In this document: piece by piece, positions 17,633 to 26,323 of the stretch
Layout: each line of letters begins with the position of its first letter
Position numbering within the stretch: position 1 is the first letter of the stretch
Assembly: GCA_965221835.1 (NCBI GenBank)
Contig: OZ244916.1
Span: 744,001 to 808,000 of the forward strand
Direction: 5' to 3'
DNA: 64,000 bases
DNA from: Persebacter sp965221835
GTDB taxonomy: Bacteria; Pseudomonadota; Gammaproteobacteria; Tethybacterales; Persebacteraceae
Program-made: the position numbers and the translations under genes
Notes under the pieces: generated by a model
The model's input: the letters and a program-made list of their open reading frames with translations, nothing else
Databases searched by the model: none
What the model was told of the DNA's origin: nothing

Positions 17633-18788
17633 ACAGACATTCCAAAAACAACCGGCGCGCGGAATCTTCGGTCAGCGGAACCGGATTTCCGGCGGCGGAC
17701 GGATCGGCGATCGCCATTTTCGCGATATCGTCCGCGCGTTTGTCGTCCACGCCCATTTCGCGCAAAGATTCCGGCACACCCAACGCACGGCGCAACTCCA
17801 TTATGCGCGCGTAAAATCCGTCAAAACCTCCGGCAATGTTCAAATAGGCGGCGGCGGCGGCGATTTCCGATTCAATCGCCGGACGATTAAATCGCAATAC
17901 CGCGGGCAATACAACCGCGTTCGTCATTCCGTGATGCGTGTGATACAACGCCCCCACCGGATGCGAAATCGCATGCGCCGCGCCGAGTCCCTTCTGAAAG
18001 GCGACCGCCCCCATTGCGGCGGCGGACATCATTTGCGCACGCGCGGACAAATCGTTTCCGTTCGCAAACGCGCGCGGCAGATTTTCCGACACGATGCGCA
18101 TTCCTTCCAGCGCGATTCCCCGACTCATCGGATGATAAGACGGCGCACAGTACGCCTCCAAACAATGCACGAACGCATCCATCCCCGTGCCGGCGGTAAT
18201 GACAGGCGGCATTCCGACGGTCAACTCGGGATCGCATATCGCCGCTTTCGGCAGCATTTGCGGATGGAAAATAATTTTTTTGACTTCCCGCTGCGAATCC
18301 AACAACACCGCCGCGCGTCCGACTTCGGAGCCGGTACCGGCGGTCGTCGGCACTGCGATAATCGGCGCGATTGTTTCCGCATTTGCGCGCCGCCACCAAT
18401 CGCCGACATCTTCAAAATCCCACACCGGACGCGTCTGTCCCGCCATAAAAGCAACGAGTTTTCCCAAATCCAATCCCGACCCGCCGCCGAAAGCGATAAC
18501 TCCGTCGTATCCGCCTTCGCGGAACGCCGCCACACCCGCCGCCAAATTACCGTCGTTCGGATTTGCATCCACTTCGGCGAAAACACCGCATGCCGTTCTG
18601 GCGGCGGCAAACAAATCGCGCACATGTCGCGCGGGGGGAAGTTTAATTAATGTCGCATCCGTCACCAGCAACGGACGACGAATGCCCGCCGCCGCGCATA
18701 TTTCCGGCAATTCCGAAATGCGTCCCGCGCCGAAATGCACGGCGTTCGGATAACTCCAGTTCGCGCGTAAATTGTTTTTTTCATTCAT
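17631..18788 (-). CDS. Iron-containing alcohol dehydrogenase
   Basis: Group III (Fe-dependent) NAD(P)-linked alcohol dehydrogenase, 385 residues from the ATG at 18788. This start overlaps the preceding stop (ATGA) and has GGAGG. Nucleotide-binding GGGSGLDLGK; PTTAGTGSEVG; and the metal-binding stretch GAAHAISHPVG followed by YHTHHGMTNAVVLP, which carries the His ligands. Last gene of the catabolic operon. With the neighbouring ligase and aldehyde dehydrogenase it probably oxidises an alcohol group of a gamma-glutamylated intermediate; the substrate is inference. Confidence 0.88.
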   Translation of the reverse strand: MNEKNNLRANWSYPNAVHFGAGRISELPEICAAAGIRRPLLVTDATLIKLPPARHVRDLFAAARTACGVFAEVDANPNDGNLAAGVAAFREGGYDGVIAFGGGSGLDLGKLVAFMAGQTRPVWDFEDVGDWWRRANAETIAPIIAVPTTAGTGSEVGRAAVLLDSQREVKKIIFHPQMLPKAAICDPELTVGMPPVITAGTGMDAFVHCLEAYCAPSYHPMSRGIALEGMRIVSENLPRAFANGNDLSARAQMMSAAAMGAVAFQKGLGAAHAISHPVGALYHTHHGMTNAVVLPAVLRFNRPAIESEIAAAAAYLNIAGGFDGFYARIMELRRALGVPESLREMGVDDKRADDIAKMAIADPSAAGNPVPLTEDSARRLFLECL

Positions 18789-20173
18789 GCCTTCGCCTCC
18801 ATTTTTTTCAGATGATACGATTTTGTACGGGTTAAATTGTGATAGCCGAGCGCGGACAGAGAGCAACCGCGCCCGGTGTTTTTGCGTCCGCTCCAGCAAA
18901 GTGCCGGATCCAAATAGTCGGCGCGGTTCATAAACACCGTACCGGTCTGCAGTCGCGCACCAATGGCGGCGGCGCGTTCGGAATCGCGCGTCCACACAGA
19001 CGCGGTCAATCCGTAGTCGCTGTCGTTCATCAAAGCCGCCGCGTCATCGTCGTTCGCGACCGGCATAACGCCGACAATCGGCGCGAAGTTTTCTTCGCGC
19101 ATTAATGTCATTTCATGATTGACATTCACCGCGATTTGCGGGGCGAAATAGGCGCCGCCGTCGTCTGCGAATTGTTCGCGACTGATGAGAAGTTTGGCGC
19201 CGCGCGATTTTGCCTCGGCGATTTGCGCGCGTGCGCCGTCCGCAAAACGCCGCGCCGCCATCGGTCCCAAAGTCGTTTCCGGCGACAACGGATTTCCCAG
19301 CACATGCGCGGATGCAATCGTACGCATCTTTTCCACGAACGAATCAAAACGGGAAGCGGCGACATAAACGCGTTCTATGCCGCAACAGCATTGTCCGGAA
19401 TTAAAAAACGCCGCATCCGCCAACGCATCCGCTGCCGCTTCAATATCGGCGTCTTCCGCCACATAGCCGGGATCTTTGCCGCCGAGTTCCAGCCCGATAC
19501 CGGCAAGCGAATTCGCCGCCGCGCGCGCCGCCGCACGTCCGCCTTCCACCGAACCGGTAAAGTTGACAAAATCAAAAGCACCATCCGCGATTAAAGACAA
19601 AGTCGCCGCGCGCGACAAAAATAAATTTTGCATCACATCATCGGGAACGCCAGCGGCGACAAACGACCGCGCAATGCGTTCTCCGGCGAGCGGCGTTTGC
19701 GCAGAAGGTTTTAATATCACCGCATTACCCGCCATTAACGCCGGTGCGACAGTATTAATCGCCGTCAGATAGGGATAGTTCCAAGGCGAAATCGCAAGCA
19801 CAACTCCCGCCGCTTCGCGCGCAATACAGCGCGAAAAGCGCGCGGATTCTTCGACAACAATCGGCGCCAACGCGTCTTCGGCAATATCCGCCATATACGA
19901 AATGCGTTCCATCACGCCGCCGAATTCGCCGCCGTAGCGCACCGGTCTTCCCATCATCCGCGCCAACTCCGGCGTCGCCTCTTCGCCTTGCGCGCACAAT
20001 ATTTCCGCGCCACGGCGGACGATTTCCGTCCGTTCTGAGAGCGAACGCGCCGCCCAATCCGTTTGCGCTTTTCGCGCACGGGCGATAATATCGGCGGCAA
20101 CGGAATCGGCAAACAGGCGTTCAACATATATCTTCCCGTCGACGGGAGAAACACACTGCAATATTTCGTTCAT
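18785..20173 (-). CDS. Aldehyde dehydrogenase family protein
   Basis: NAD(P)-dependent oxidation of an aldehyde to an acid; 462 residues from the ATG at 20173 (AGGAA before it). Family landmarks: SPWNYPYLTAINT, LKPSAQTPL, general base in LELGGKDPGYV, and the catalytic Cys in FFNSGQCCCGIE. It lies 7 bp after the ligase gene and overlaps the alcohol dehydrogenase start. Likely takes the aldehyde made by the alcohol dehydrogenase. Confidence 0.92.
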   Translation of the reverse strand: MNEILQCVSPVDGKIYVERLFADSVAADIIARARKAQTDWAARSLSERTEIVRRGAEILCAQGEEATPELARMMGRPVRYGGEFGGVMERISYMADIAEDALAPIVVEESARFSRCIAREAAGVVLAISPWNYPYLTAINTVAPALMAGNAVILKPSAQTPLAGERIARSFVAAGVPDDVMQNLFLSRAATLSLIADGAFDFVNFTGSVEGGRAAARAAANSLAGIGLELGGKDPGYVAEDADIEAAADALADAAFFNSGQCCCGIERVYVAASRFDSFVEKMRTIASAHVLGNPLSPETTLGPMAARRFADGARAQIAEAKSRGAKLLISREQFADDGGAYFAPQIAVNVNHEMTLMREENFAPIVGVMPVANDDDAAALMNDSDYGLTASVWTRDSERAAAIGARLQTGTVFMNRADYLDPALCWSGRKNTGRGCSLSALGYHNLTRTKSYHLKKMEAKA

Positions 20174-20180
20174 CAATTTC

Positions 20181-21527
20181 CTACGCCCTTTCAAATCCGC
20201 GCGCAATATCCCAATCGCTGACACGGCGGTCGCATTCCGATTGTTCCCAACGCGCAGCGTGAAGATAATGTTCTACCACCTCTTCGCCGAATGCAGTGCG
20301 CAACATTTCCGAGCGGGAAAAAATTTCTGTCGCCTCGCGCAAAGTGCCGGGAATGCGGCGGGAATCGCCCTGATAGGCATCGCCGCGAAACTCTTCTTCC
20401 AACTCAATTTTATTTTCCACGCCGTCCATTCCCGCCGCAAGCAACGCCGCCAAAGCCAAATACGGATTTAAATCCGCGCCGCCGGTACGGCATTCCACCC
20501 GCGCCGATTTGTGTCCCGGCGCGCACACCCGATAACCGGCGGTACGGTTGTCGGCGGACCACACCGCGCGCGTTGGCGCGAAAGTACCGGCGACGAATCG
20601 TTTGTAAGAATTGACATACGGCGCGAGAAACAATGTTGTCGCGGCGGCGTGGTGCAAAAGTCCGGCGAGATAACTTCGCATCAGCGGCGACATTCCGCCG
20701 CCGGAATCGTAAAACAACGGCGCGCCGTCCGGCGTTTGCAACGATTGATGAATGTGGCACGAACTGCCCGCAGCGGAGTCATTCCACTTCGCCATAAAAG
20801 TAAGCGCGCGCCCGCGCATCCACGCGATTTCTTTGCACGCATGTTTGACAATGACATGACGATCCGCCATCGTCAACGCATCCGCATAGCGCACATTAAT
20901 TTCTCCCTGTCCGGCGCACGCCTCGCCTTTGGTGTTTTCCACCGGCACGCCAGCGCCTTGCAATCCCGTACGAATTGCGCGCATAATATCCTCCTCTTTG
21001 CCGGTTTGGAATATGTGATAATCTTCGTTGTATGCGGAAATCGGCGACAAATCGCGATAGCCGCCATCGCGCGCCTCTTCGTAAGAATCGCGAAAGAGAA
21101 AAAACTCCAACTCGGTCGCCGCCATCGGAATCATTCCCGCATCGCGCAGCCGCGCAATTTGCTTTTTAAGAATCGCGCGCGGCGAATGCAAAATTGCTTC
21201 GCCCGTTTCGCCATCCAACACATCGCACAACACCAGCGCGGTTTTTGCCAGCCACGGCAAACAACGCAAAGTAGACAAATCCGGCTTCATCACATAATCG
21301 CCATAACCCGTCCGCCATCCAGTCGCGCGATAGCCGTCCACCGGAATCATTTCCATGTCGGTGGCGAGAAGATAATTGCAACTGTGCGTTTCCTCCCACG
21401 CCGAGTCGACAAAAAACTCCGCCTGAAACCGCTTGCCCACCAACCGCCCTTGCATATCGGTCTGCGCGGCAATTACCGTATCAATCGCGCCGCCCGCGAC
21501 CGCCCGTTTAAGTTCTTCCAAAGTCAT
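20181..21527 (-). CDS. Glutamine-synthetase-like gamma-glutamyl-amine ligase
   Basis: 448 residues from the ATG at 21527 (SD AAAGGAG). Glutamine synthetase fold: N-terminal beta-grasp, then the ATP/Glu core with AATELEFFLF, GQGEINVRYADAL, GSSCHIHQSL, NSYKRFVAGTFAPT and RVECRTGGADLNPYLALAA. It is closer to PuuA/GlnA4-type enzymes, which couple glutamate to an amine, than to housekeeping GlnA: it lacks the adenylylation-site context and has the NPYLALAA end typical of the amine ligases. Context (TRAP importer, two dehydrogenases, an amidohydrolase) supports a catabolic amine ligase. Confidence 0.85.
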   Translation of the reverse strand: MTLEELKRAVAGGAIDTVIAAQTDMQGRLVGKRFQAEFFVDSAWEETHSCNYLLATDMEMIPVDGYRATGWRTGYGDYVMKPDLSTLRCLPWLAKTALVLCDVLDGETGEAILHSPRAILKKQIARLRDAGMIPMAATELEFFLFRDSYEEARDGGYRDLSPISAYNEDYHIFQTGKEEDIMRAIRTGLQGAGVPVENTKGEACAGQGEINVRYADALTMADRHVIVKHACKEIAWMRGRALTFMAKWNDSAAGSSCHIHQSLQTPDGAPLFYDSGGGMSPLMRSYLAGLLHHAAATTLFLAPYVNSYKRFVAGTFAPTRAVWSADNRTAGYRVCAPGHKSARVECRTGGADLNPYLALAALLAAGMDGVENKIELEEEFRGDAYQGDSRRIPGTLREATEIFSRSEMLRTAFGEEVVEHYLHAARWEQSECDRRVSDWDIARGFERA

Positions 21528-21593
21528 CGCTTTTCTCCTTTGTGCAAAAAACATCCGCCCGGCATGAACCGGGCGGACGCATGAAATGCGCGA

Positions 21594-22637
21594 TTACGCA
21601 TAACGATAAGGGGGTCCCGCTTTCTCCATCGTTTCGCGATATTCTTTCAATATCCGAACTACTTTGGCGCGGCGCGGGCTTTCGGCAGCGACTTCGTCCC
21701 AGAACTTCATCGCTTCGTCCTCCACTTTTTTCCATTCCGCCGCGGAAATGGAAGTCAGTTGCATTTTCGTACCCCGGGTGCGAAGTTTCGCTTCGCCGCC
21801 CCAATACCAGTGCTGACGATAATAATGGGAACTGTCCATACACAGACGGAACAATGTTTTCAGATGTTCCGGCAAAGCGTTCCATCTTTCGCTGTTGGCG
21901 AAATACGAACCGCACCACGCGCCGGAAATATTGTTGGTCAGAAAATAGTTGGTCACATCCGCCCAGCCGACGGTGTAATCTTCGGTAATTCCCGACCAGG
22001 CGATGCCGTCCAGTTCGCCGGTTTGCACGGCGACTTCTATATCCTCCCACGGCAAAGTCACCGGCACGACACCGAAGCGCGACAAAAAACGCCCCGCCGT
22101 CGGAAAGGTAAACACCCGCTTCCCTTTCAGGTCGTTCAAACTGTGAATCGGATCCACCGTAGCGAAGTGGCACGGATCCCACGCCCCGGCACTCAACCAT
22201 GAAACGCCCTCTATTTCGCCGTACGCCTCCTCCCAAATTTCGCGGAGACCGTACTCGTTAAACAACACCGGCACATCCAAACTGTACCGCGTAGCGAACG
22301 GAAAATAACCGCCGAACACCGATACATCCACCGGCGCGGCAATAGAATCGTCATCGCTTTGCACGGCGTCAATCGTTCCTCTTTGCATCGCACGGAACAA
22401 TTCGCCGGTCGGCACGAGTTGATCGGCGAAATACAGTTCTATCTCCATCTGCCCCTTCGCTACCTGATTAAAGGCGTCTATGGAAGGTTTGATGACATGC
22501 GCCGCCAACGCCGGTCCGGCGTAGGTCTGCATCCGCCATTTGATGGGCGTCTTGCTCTGGGCATGCACAAATGGCGCGCTCGCAACAGCCGCCGCGGCAA
22601 CGCCCGCTTTTTTCATAAAGTCTCTTCTTTGGGTCAT
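21594..22637 (-). CDS. TRAP transporter substrate-binding protein (DctP type)
   Basis: Periplasmic binding protein of a tripartite ATP-independent importer; 347 residues from the ATG at 22637 with AAGGAG. N-terminal twin-arginine signal (QRRDFMKKAGVAAAA, cleavage after VHAQ). DctP landmarks: LKGKRVFTFPTAGRF, GELDGIAWSG and the C-terminal helical part. It is more like the mannitol/2-keto-acid subgroup than the C4-dicarboxylate prototype. Follows dctM by 46 bp. Confidence 0.92.
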   Translation of the reverse strand: MTQRRDFMKKAGVAAAAVASAPFVHAQSKTPIKWRMQTYAGPALAAHVIKPSIDAFNQVAKGQMEIELYFADQLVPTGELFRAMQRGTIDAVQSDDDSIAAPVDVSVFGGYFPFATRYSLDVPVLFNEYGLREIWEEAYGEIEGVSWLSAGAWDPCHFATVDPIHSLNDLKGKRVFTFPTAGRFLSRFGVVPVTLPWEDIEVAVQTGELDGIAWSGITEDYTVGWADVTNYFLTNNISGAWCGSYFANSERWNALPEHLKTLFRLCMDSSHYYRQHWYWGGEAKLRTRGTKMQLTSISAAEWKKVEDEAMKFWDEVAAESPRRAKVVRILKEYRETMEKAGPPYRYA

Positions 22638-22683
22638 GACATTCTCCTTTTTTTGTAATAATAAAGTATTTCCCGCACCCGCA

Positions 22684-24009
22684 TTATGCCCCGTAATACC
22701 GTTCCGGCAGCCACAGGGCAATCTGCGGGAACAAGACGACAAGCAACAGCCCGACAATCATCACCATCACGAACGGCGTGATGGAACGGTAAATGTCGCC
22801 CAGCGAAACTTCCTTGGGCGCCATCGCGCGCATCAGAAAAAGATTGTAGCCGAACGGCGGCGTCATATAGGCGATCTGGCATGTGATGGTATACAATACC
22901 CCGTACCATATCGGATTAAATCCCAGCGAAATAATCAGCGGCACATACAGCGGCGCGACAATCACCAGCATCGCCGTATCGTCCAAAAACATTCCCATAA
23001 TAATGTACGACAATTGCATCAGCAATAAAATCTCCCACGGACTCAACCCCCATTTTTCCAGAAACAGCGATTCCACCGCCTTGATCGCGCCCAGCCCGTC
23101 AAACACCGCACCAAAACACAACGCCGCCAGAATAATCCACATAAACATACAAGAAACGCCGAGCGTTTTGCGAATCGTTTCCTCTATCACTCGTCTGTTG
23201 AGACGGCGACGAACAAATGCGAGAAATGTCGCCACCGCCGCACCGACCGCCGCGCTTTCCACCAAACCCGTTATGCCGGTCAAAAACAATCCCATAACGG
23301 ACGCGAACACCACCAACGGCAAAAGACCGGCGCCCAACAGACGCAACTTTTCTTGTCGCCCCGCCCGCAGTTCTTCCGCCGGCAACGGCGGACCGAGTTC
23401 CGGCTGCAGTTTGCACCGCAACGCAATATAAATGATGAACAACGCCGCCAGCATAAGCCCCGGCACAATTCCCGCCAACCATAACTGACTAATCGGTTGT
23501 CGCGCAATCATTCCGTACAACACCAACACGACGCTCGGCGGCACCAAAATACCGAGAGAACTTCCCGCCTGAATGACGCCGGTGACCATCCGCTTGTCGT
23601 ATCCCCGCTTCAACATTTCGGGAAGCGCGATGGATGCACCGACCGCCATTCCGGCAACGCTCAATCCGTTCATCGCCGAAATCAGAACCATCAAACCGAT
23701 GGTGCCGATTGCCAGCCCGCCCCGCAAAGAACCAGACCACACATGAAACATTCTGTATAAATCGCCGGCGATGGCGGACTCGGACAGCATATACCCCATA
23801 TAAATAAAAAGCGGCAAAGTCAACATCGGATACCAACTCAGCAATTTAAAACTCGCGTTAAATGGCATCTCGGCGCCGCCGTCTCCCCACAACAACAACG
23901 CGGATGCGGCGGCGACAAAACCAATCGCGCCGAAAATTCGTTGCCCGGTCAACAGCATGACAAACATGGACGAAAACATCAGCAGCGCCACCATTTCATA
24001 ACTCACCAT
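22684..24009 (-). CDS. TRAP transporter large permease (DctM type)
   Basis: 441-residue inner-membrane protein with about 12-13 hydrophobic segments, the ion-coupled translocation subunit. Typical stretches are GLSVAGMAVGASIALPEML, GSSLGILVPPSVVLVLYG and, near the end, MTPPFGYNLFLMRAMAP. Its start overlaps the small-permease stop by 7 bp. Confidence 0.94.
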   Translation of the reverse strand: MVSYEMVALLMFSSMFVMLLTGQRIFGAIGFVAAASALLLWGDGGAEMPFNASFKLLSWYPMLTLPLFIYMGYMLSESAIAGDLYRMFHVWSGSLRGGLAIGTIGLMVLISAMNGLSVAGMAVGASIALPEMLKRGYDKRMVTGVIQAGSSLGILVPPSVVLVLYGMIARQPISQLWLAGIVPGLMLAALFIIYIALRCKLQPELGPPLPAEELRAGRQEKLRLLGAGLLPLVVFASVMGLFLTGITGLVESAAVGAAVATFLAFVRRRLNRRVIEETIRKTLGVSCMFMWIILAALCFGAVFDGLGAIKAVESLFLEKWGLSPWEILLLMQLSYIIMGMFLDDTAMLVIVAPLYVPLIISLGFNPIWYGVLYTITCQIAYMTPPFGYNLFLMRAMAPKEVSLGDIYRSITPFVMVMIVGLLLVVLFPQIALWLPERYYGA

Positions 24010-24530
24010 GTCCTCCCCAGCGCGCTCGCCAAATCTTTAAGAAACATGGACACCGTCTGCGCCAGCATCATAAAAATACCCGCGCACATCATAATTTTTA
24101 CCGGCGCCAGCGGCGGCGCCCACGCCGAATAGTTTTTTTGTCCGTATTCCAATGCATACTGCGCGCTGGATATTCCGCCCGCCAACAATACGACAAGATA
24201 AAACACAAGACACATCGCGGTCGCCACATCCGCAGCGGCGCGCGTTCGCGGCGACCACTGCCCGTACAACAAATCCATGCGGACATGGGAGCCGGTCTGC
24301 ATTGAATACGCACCGCCCAAAAGATAATACGCCGCCAGCAAAAACTGCGCCACTTCCACCACCCAAATCAGCGGGCGGTCAAACACCGCGCGCGAAATGG
24401 ACGAATACAACAATACGCCCGCCATCACAAAAATCAGATACATCGCGGCGCGTCCGATTCGCCGGTTGAATTCGTCCGTCGTCCGGATATAACATCCGAC
24501 AAAACGGGGCATTGCGCGCGAGTCGTTCAC
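24003..24530 (-). CDS. TRAP transporter small permease (DctQ type)
   Basis: Four-helix inner-membrane subunit, 175 residues from the GTG at 24530. That GTG overlaps the amidohydrolase stop (GTGA) and has a GGAAGAG stretch before it, while the ATG at 24512 has no SD. DctQ features: FNRRIGRAAMYLIFVMAGVL, the VEVAQFLLA helix, and GSHVRMDLLYGQWSPR. Part of hutG-like/dctQ/dctM/dctP. Confidence 0.88.
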   Translation of the reverse strand: MNDSRAMPRFVGCYIRTTDEFNRRIGRAAMYLIFVMAGVLLYSSISRAVFDRPLIWVVEVAQFLLAAYYLLGGAYSMQTGSHVRMDLLYGQWSPRTRAAADVATAMCLVFYLVVLLAGGISSAQYALEYGQKNYSAWAPPLAPVKIMMCAGIFMMLAQTVSMFLKDLASALGRTW

Positions 24531-25300
24531 GCCGTCTCTTCCGCAAACGCCAACGCCGCCTGCGCACATTCCGACAACAACGCCGCCATTGCAAGACATT
24601 CGGCGGAAGCGGCGACAAGGTCGTTGCGCACTTCAATCATCGCATTCAAAAGTCCGCGCGCCGATGAATGCAACGCAAGCGTATGAGTGACGCCGTCATC
24701 CCGACAATACGGCGCATTACGGCGGACGACAAACTCGTCTTTTTTATTGAGAACATCGTACACTGCACGGGCAAAGCGGTCATCGCCGTCGTCAATCACA
24801 CCGATATCCATTTCCCGCCGCTCGCCCGCATACACCGGCGAAAAAGAATGCACCGTAAGCAACACCGGATTTTGCGCCGCTCGCTCATCCAGTACGCCGG
24901 ACAACGCGGAATGAAACGGCGTATAAAACATTTTCTCCCGCAACAATCGCTGCGCGGAAGACAATCCGACATTGCCGGGAATTCGGTAGTTTTCGCTTGT
25001 TTCGGGAATCGCCCCCGCCGCATTCGGGGCGCGATTGCAGTCATAAACCAGACGGGAAACGCATTGTGCGATAAGCGGCGAATCCAGCCGTCTCGCCATT
25101 TCCTGCGCGACATCCAACGCACCGGGATCCCACGCAATATGACTTCGCAATGCGCCGCCATCCAATCCCAGCCCATTCATTTCGGACGGAATATAGTTGG
25201 ACGCATGTTCGCACGCCAGCACAAAGCGCCCCCGCCCCGCCGGATTGAATATCTCCGCCGCTTCCGCCCCGTCCCGATTTTCATCTCTTTCCATTTTCAT
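24527..25300 (-). CDS. N-formylglutamate amidohydrolase family (HutG-like)
   Basis: Zinc amidohydrolase fold, 257 residues, with the family hallmarks VLACEHASNYIP, HIAWDPGA, RLVYDCNRAP and LTVHSFSP. Known members hydrolyse N-formylglutamate. There are no other histidine-degradation genes here, and the operon holds a gamma-glutamyl-type ligase, so the enzyme may instead cleave a gamma-glutamyl amide and release glutamate (inference). First gene of the operon; its ATG lies only 8 bp after the -10 box, so translation is probably leaderless. A second in-frame ATG is at 25294. Confidence 0.85.
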   Translation of the reverse strand: MKMERDENRDGAEAAEIFNPAGRGRFVLACEHASNYIPSEMNGLGLDGGALRSHIAWDPGALDVAQEMARRLDSPLIAQCVSRLVYDCNRAPNAAGAIPETSENYRIPGNVGLSSAQRLLREKMFYTPFHSALSGVLDERAAQNPVLLTVHSFSPVYAGERREMDIGVIDDGDDRFARAVYDVLNKKDEFVVRRNAPYCRDDGVTHTLALHSSARGLLNAMIEVRNDLVAASAECLAMAALLSECAQAALAFAEETA

Positions 25301-25308
25301 TTGTTAAT

Positions 25309-25337
25309 ATTATGACAAAATAAAACTGCTTTGTCAA
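25309..25337 (-). promoter_or_regulatory. Sigma-70-type promoter of the catabolic operon
   Basis: Minus strand TTGACA (25337-25332), a 17-bp spacer, then CATAAT (25314-25309). The predicted transcription start falls within a few bases of the ATG at 25300. Confidence 0.75.
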
Positions 25338-25344
25338 CATATTT

Positions 25345-25372
25345 CCAAAAAATCCGCCAGTATCGTTTTTTG
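25345..25372. promoter_or_regulatory. Inverted repeat, candidate RpiR operator
   Basis: CCAAAAAA (25345-25352) and TTTTTTGG (25365-25372), a perfect 8-bp inverted repeat with a 12-bp spacer, centred between the two divergent promoters. This is where an autoregulating RpiR repressor would be expected to bind. Confidence 0.5.
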
Positions 25373-25374
25373 GA

Positions 25375-25380
25375 TATAAT
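25375..25380 (+). promoter_or_regulatory. -10 hexamer for the rpiR-type regulator
   Basis: TATAAT 12 bp before the ATG at 25393. The -35 position overlaps the inverted repeat and does not match consensus. Leader about 5-6 bases. Confidence 0.45.
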
Positions 25381-25392
25381 GAAAGATACAAA

Positions 25393-26268
25393 ATGCCCGC
25401 CGCCCCCGCCATGACTGTTGCCGACCGCATCCGCGAACGGTTTGCCAAACTAACCCGCGCCGAGCGAAAGTTGGCAGCGTCCATATTGGCGGATTATCCC
25501 GCATCAGGGCTGGGCGGAATTGCAGCCATTGCCGAAGCAGCAGGCGTTTCCCCGCCAACTGTTGTGCGGATGGGAAAAAAAATCGGATTCGGCGGTTTTC
25601 CGGAAATGCAAGCGGCAGTTCGTGACGAGTTGCGCGCCACCGTCTCCGACCCCATCGCCAAACACGACCGCTGGGCGGTAGACGCCCCCGCCGCCCACAT
25701 TCTCAATCGATTCGCGGCGGCAGTCACCGCAAACATGCGGCAAACTTTGCGTCTCATCAATCACCGCCGTTTTAACGAAACCGCGGCAATGCTGGCGGAC
25801 GGCAAACGCGCCGTGCATGTCGTTGGCGGACGATTAACGCGCTCTCTCGCGGATTATTTTTTTACGCATCTGCAAGTCATTCGCAACAATGTCACCCTCA
25901 TCGCGCCGAATGCAAATACTTGGCCGCATTACGCACTCAATATGAAAAAAGGCGATGTCGTCGTCGTTTTTGACATTCGGCGTTATGAACGCGACACGCT
26001 GCGACTGGCGCAAATGGCGCGGCGAAAAAAAACGCAAATCGTTTTATTTACCGACCAATGGGGATCGCCTGTCGCCGGATATGCGGCGCACAGTTTTCAT
26101 ACGCGCATAGAAGTGCCATCAGCATGGGATTCTTCGGTTGTCTCCCTGATGATTATAGAATCGCTGCTCGCCGCAGTAGAAACTTTGTCGTGGAAATCCG
26201 CGCGCCGCCGCATCAAAACATTGGAAACTTTATACGACCAAACCAGAATGTTCCAAAAATCGCCATAA
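25393..26268 (+). CDS. RpiR-family transcriptional regulator
   Basis: 291 residues. An N-terminal HTH_6 domain (LTRAERKLAASILADYP, then AEAAGVSPPTVVRMGKKIGF) is followed by a sugar-isomerase-like SIS domain (about 120-260). It is divergent from the catabolic operon with 92 bp between starts, so it probably controls that operon with a ligand from the pathway; SIS domains in this family often bind phosphorylated or acidic metabolites. Start could also be the ATG at 25411; neither has an SD. Confidence 0.88.
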   Translation: MPAAPAMTVADRIRERFAKLTRAERKLAASILADYPASGLGGIAAIAEAAGVSPPTVVRMGKKIGFGGFPEMQAAVRDELRATVSDPIAKHDRWAVDAPAAHILNRFAAAVTANMRQTLRLINHRRFNETAAMLADGKRAVHVVGGRLTRSLADYFFTHLQVIRNNVTLIAPNANTWPHYALNMKKGDVVVVFDIRRYERDTLRLAQMARRKKTQIVLFTDQWGSPVAGYAAHSFHTRIEVPSAWDSSVVSLMIIESLLAAVETLSWKSARRRIKTLETLYDQTRMFQKSP

Positions 26269-26286
26269 AAACCGGCTGCTTATTAC

Positions 26287-26300
26287 GGGCGATATCGCCC
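26287..26300. other. 14-bp perfect palindrome between convergent genes
   Basis: GGGCGATATCGCCC lies between the end of the regulator gene and the end of the protease gene. No T-run follows on either strand, so it is not a classic terminator; it may be a protein site or chance. Confidence 0.4.
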
Positions 26301-26323
26301 CCGCAACTACAAATCTAAAATCT

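Noticed and set aside
20511..21584. 357-codon plus-strand frame opposite the glutamine-synthetase-like gene
   Set aside because: Arg/His-rich composition typical of an antisense shadow of a GC-rich gene; the minus-strand gene has clear motifs.
24527..25300. Histidine utilisation (hut) operon
   Set aside because: Only a HutG-family gene is present; no hutH, hutU, hutI or hutF, and the partners fit amine catabolism better.
26287..26300. Terminator for the convergent regulator and protease genes
   Set aside because: Perfect palindrome but no loop to speak of and no T-run on either side.
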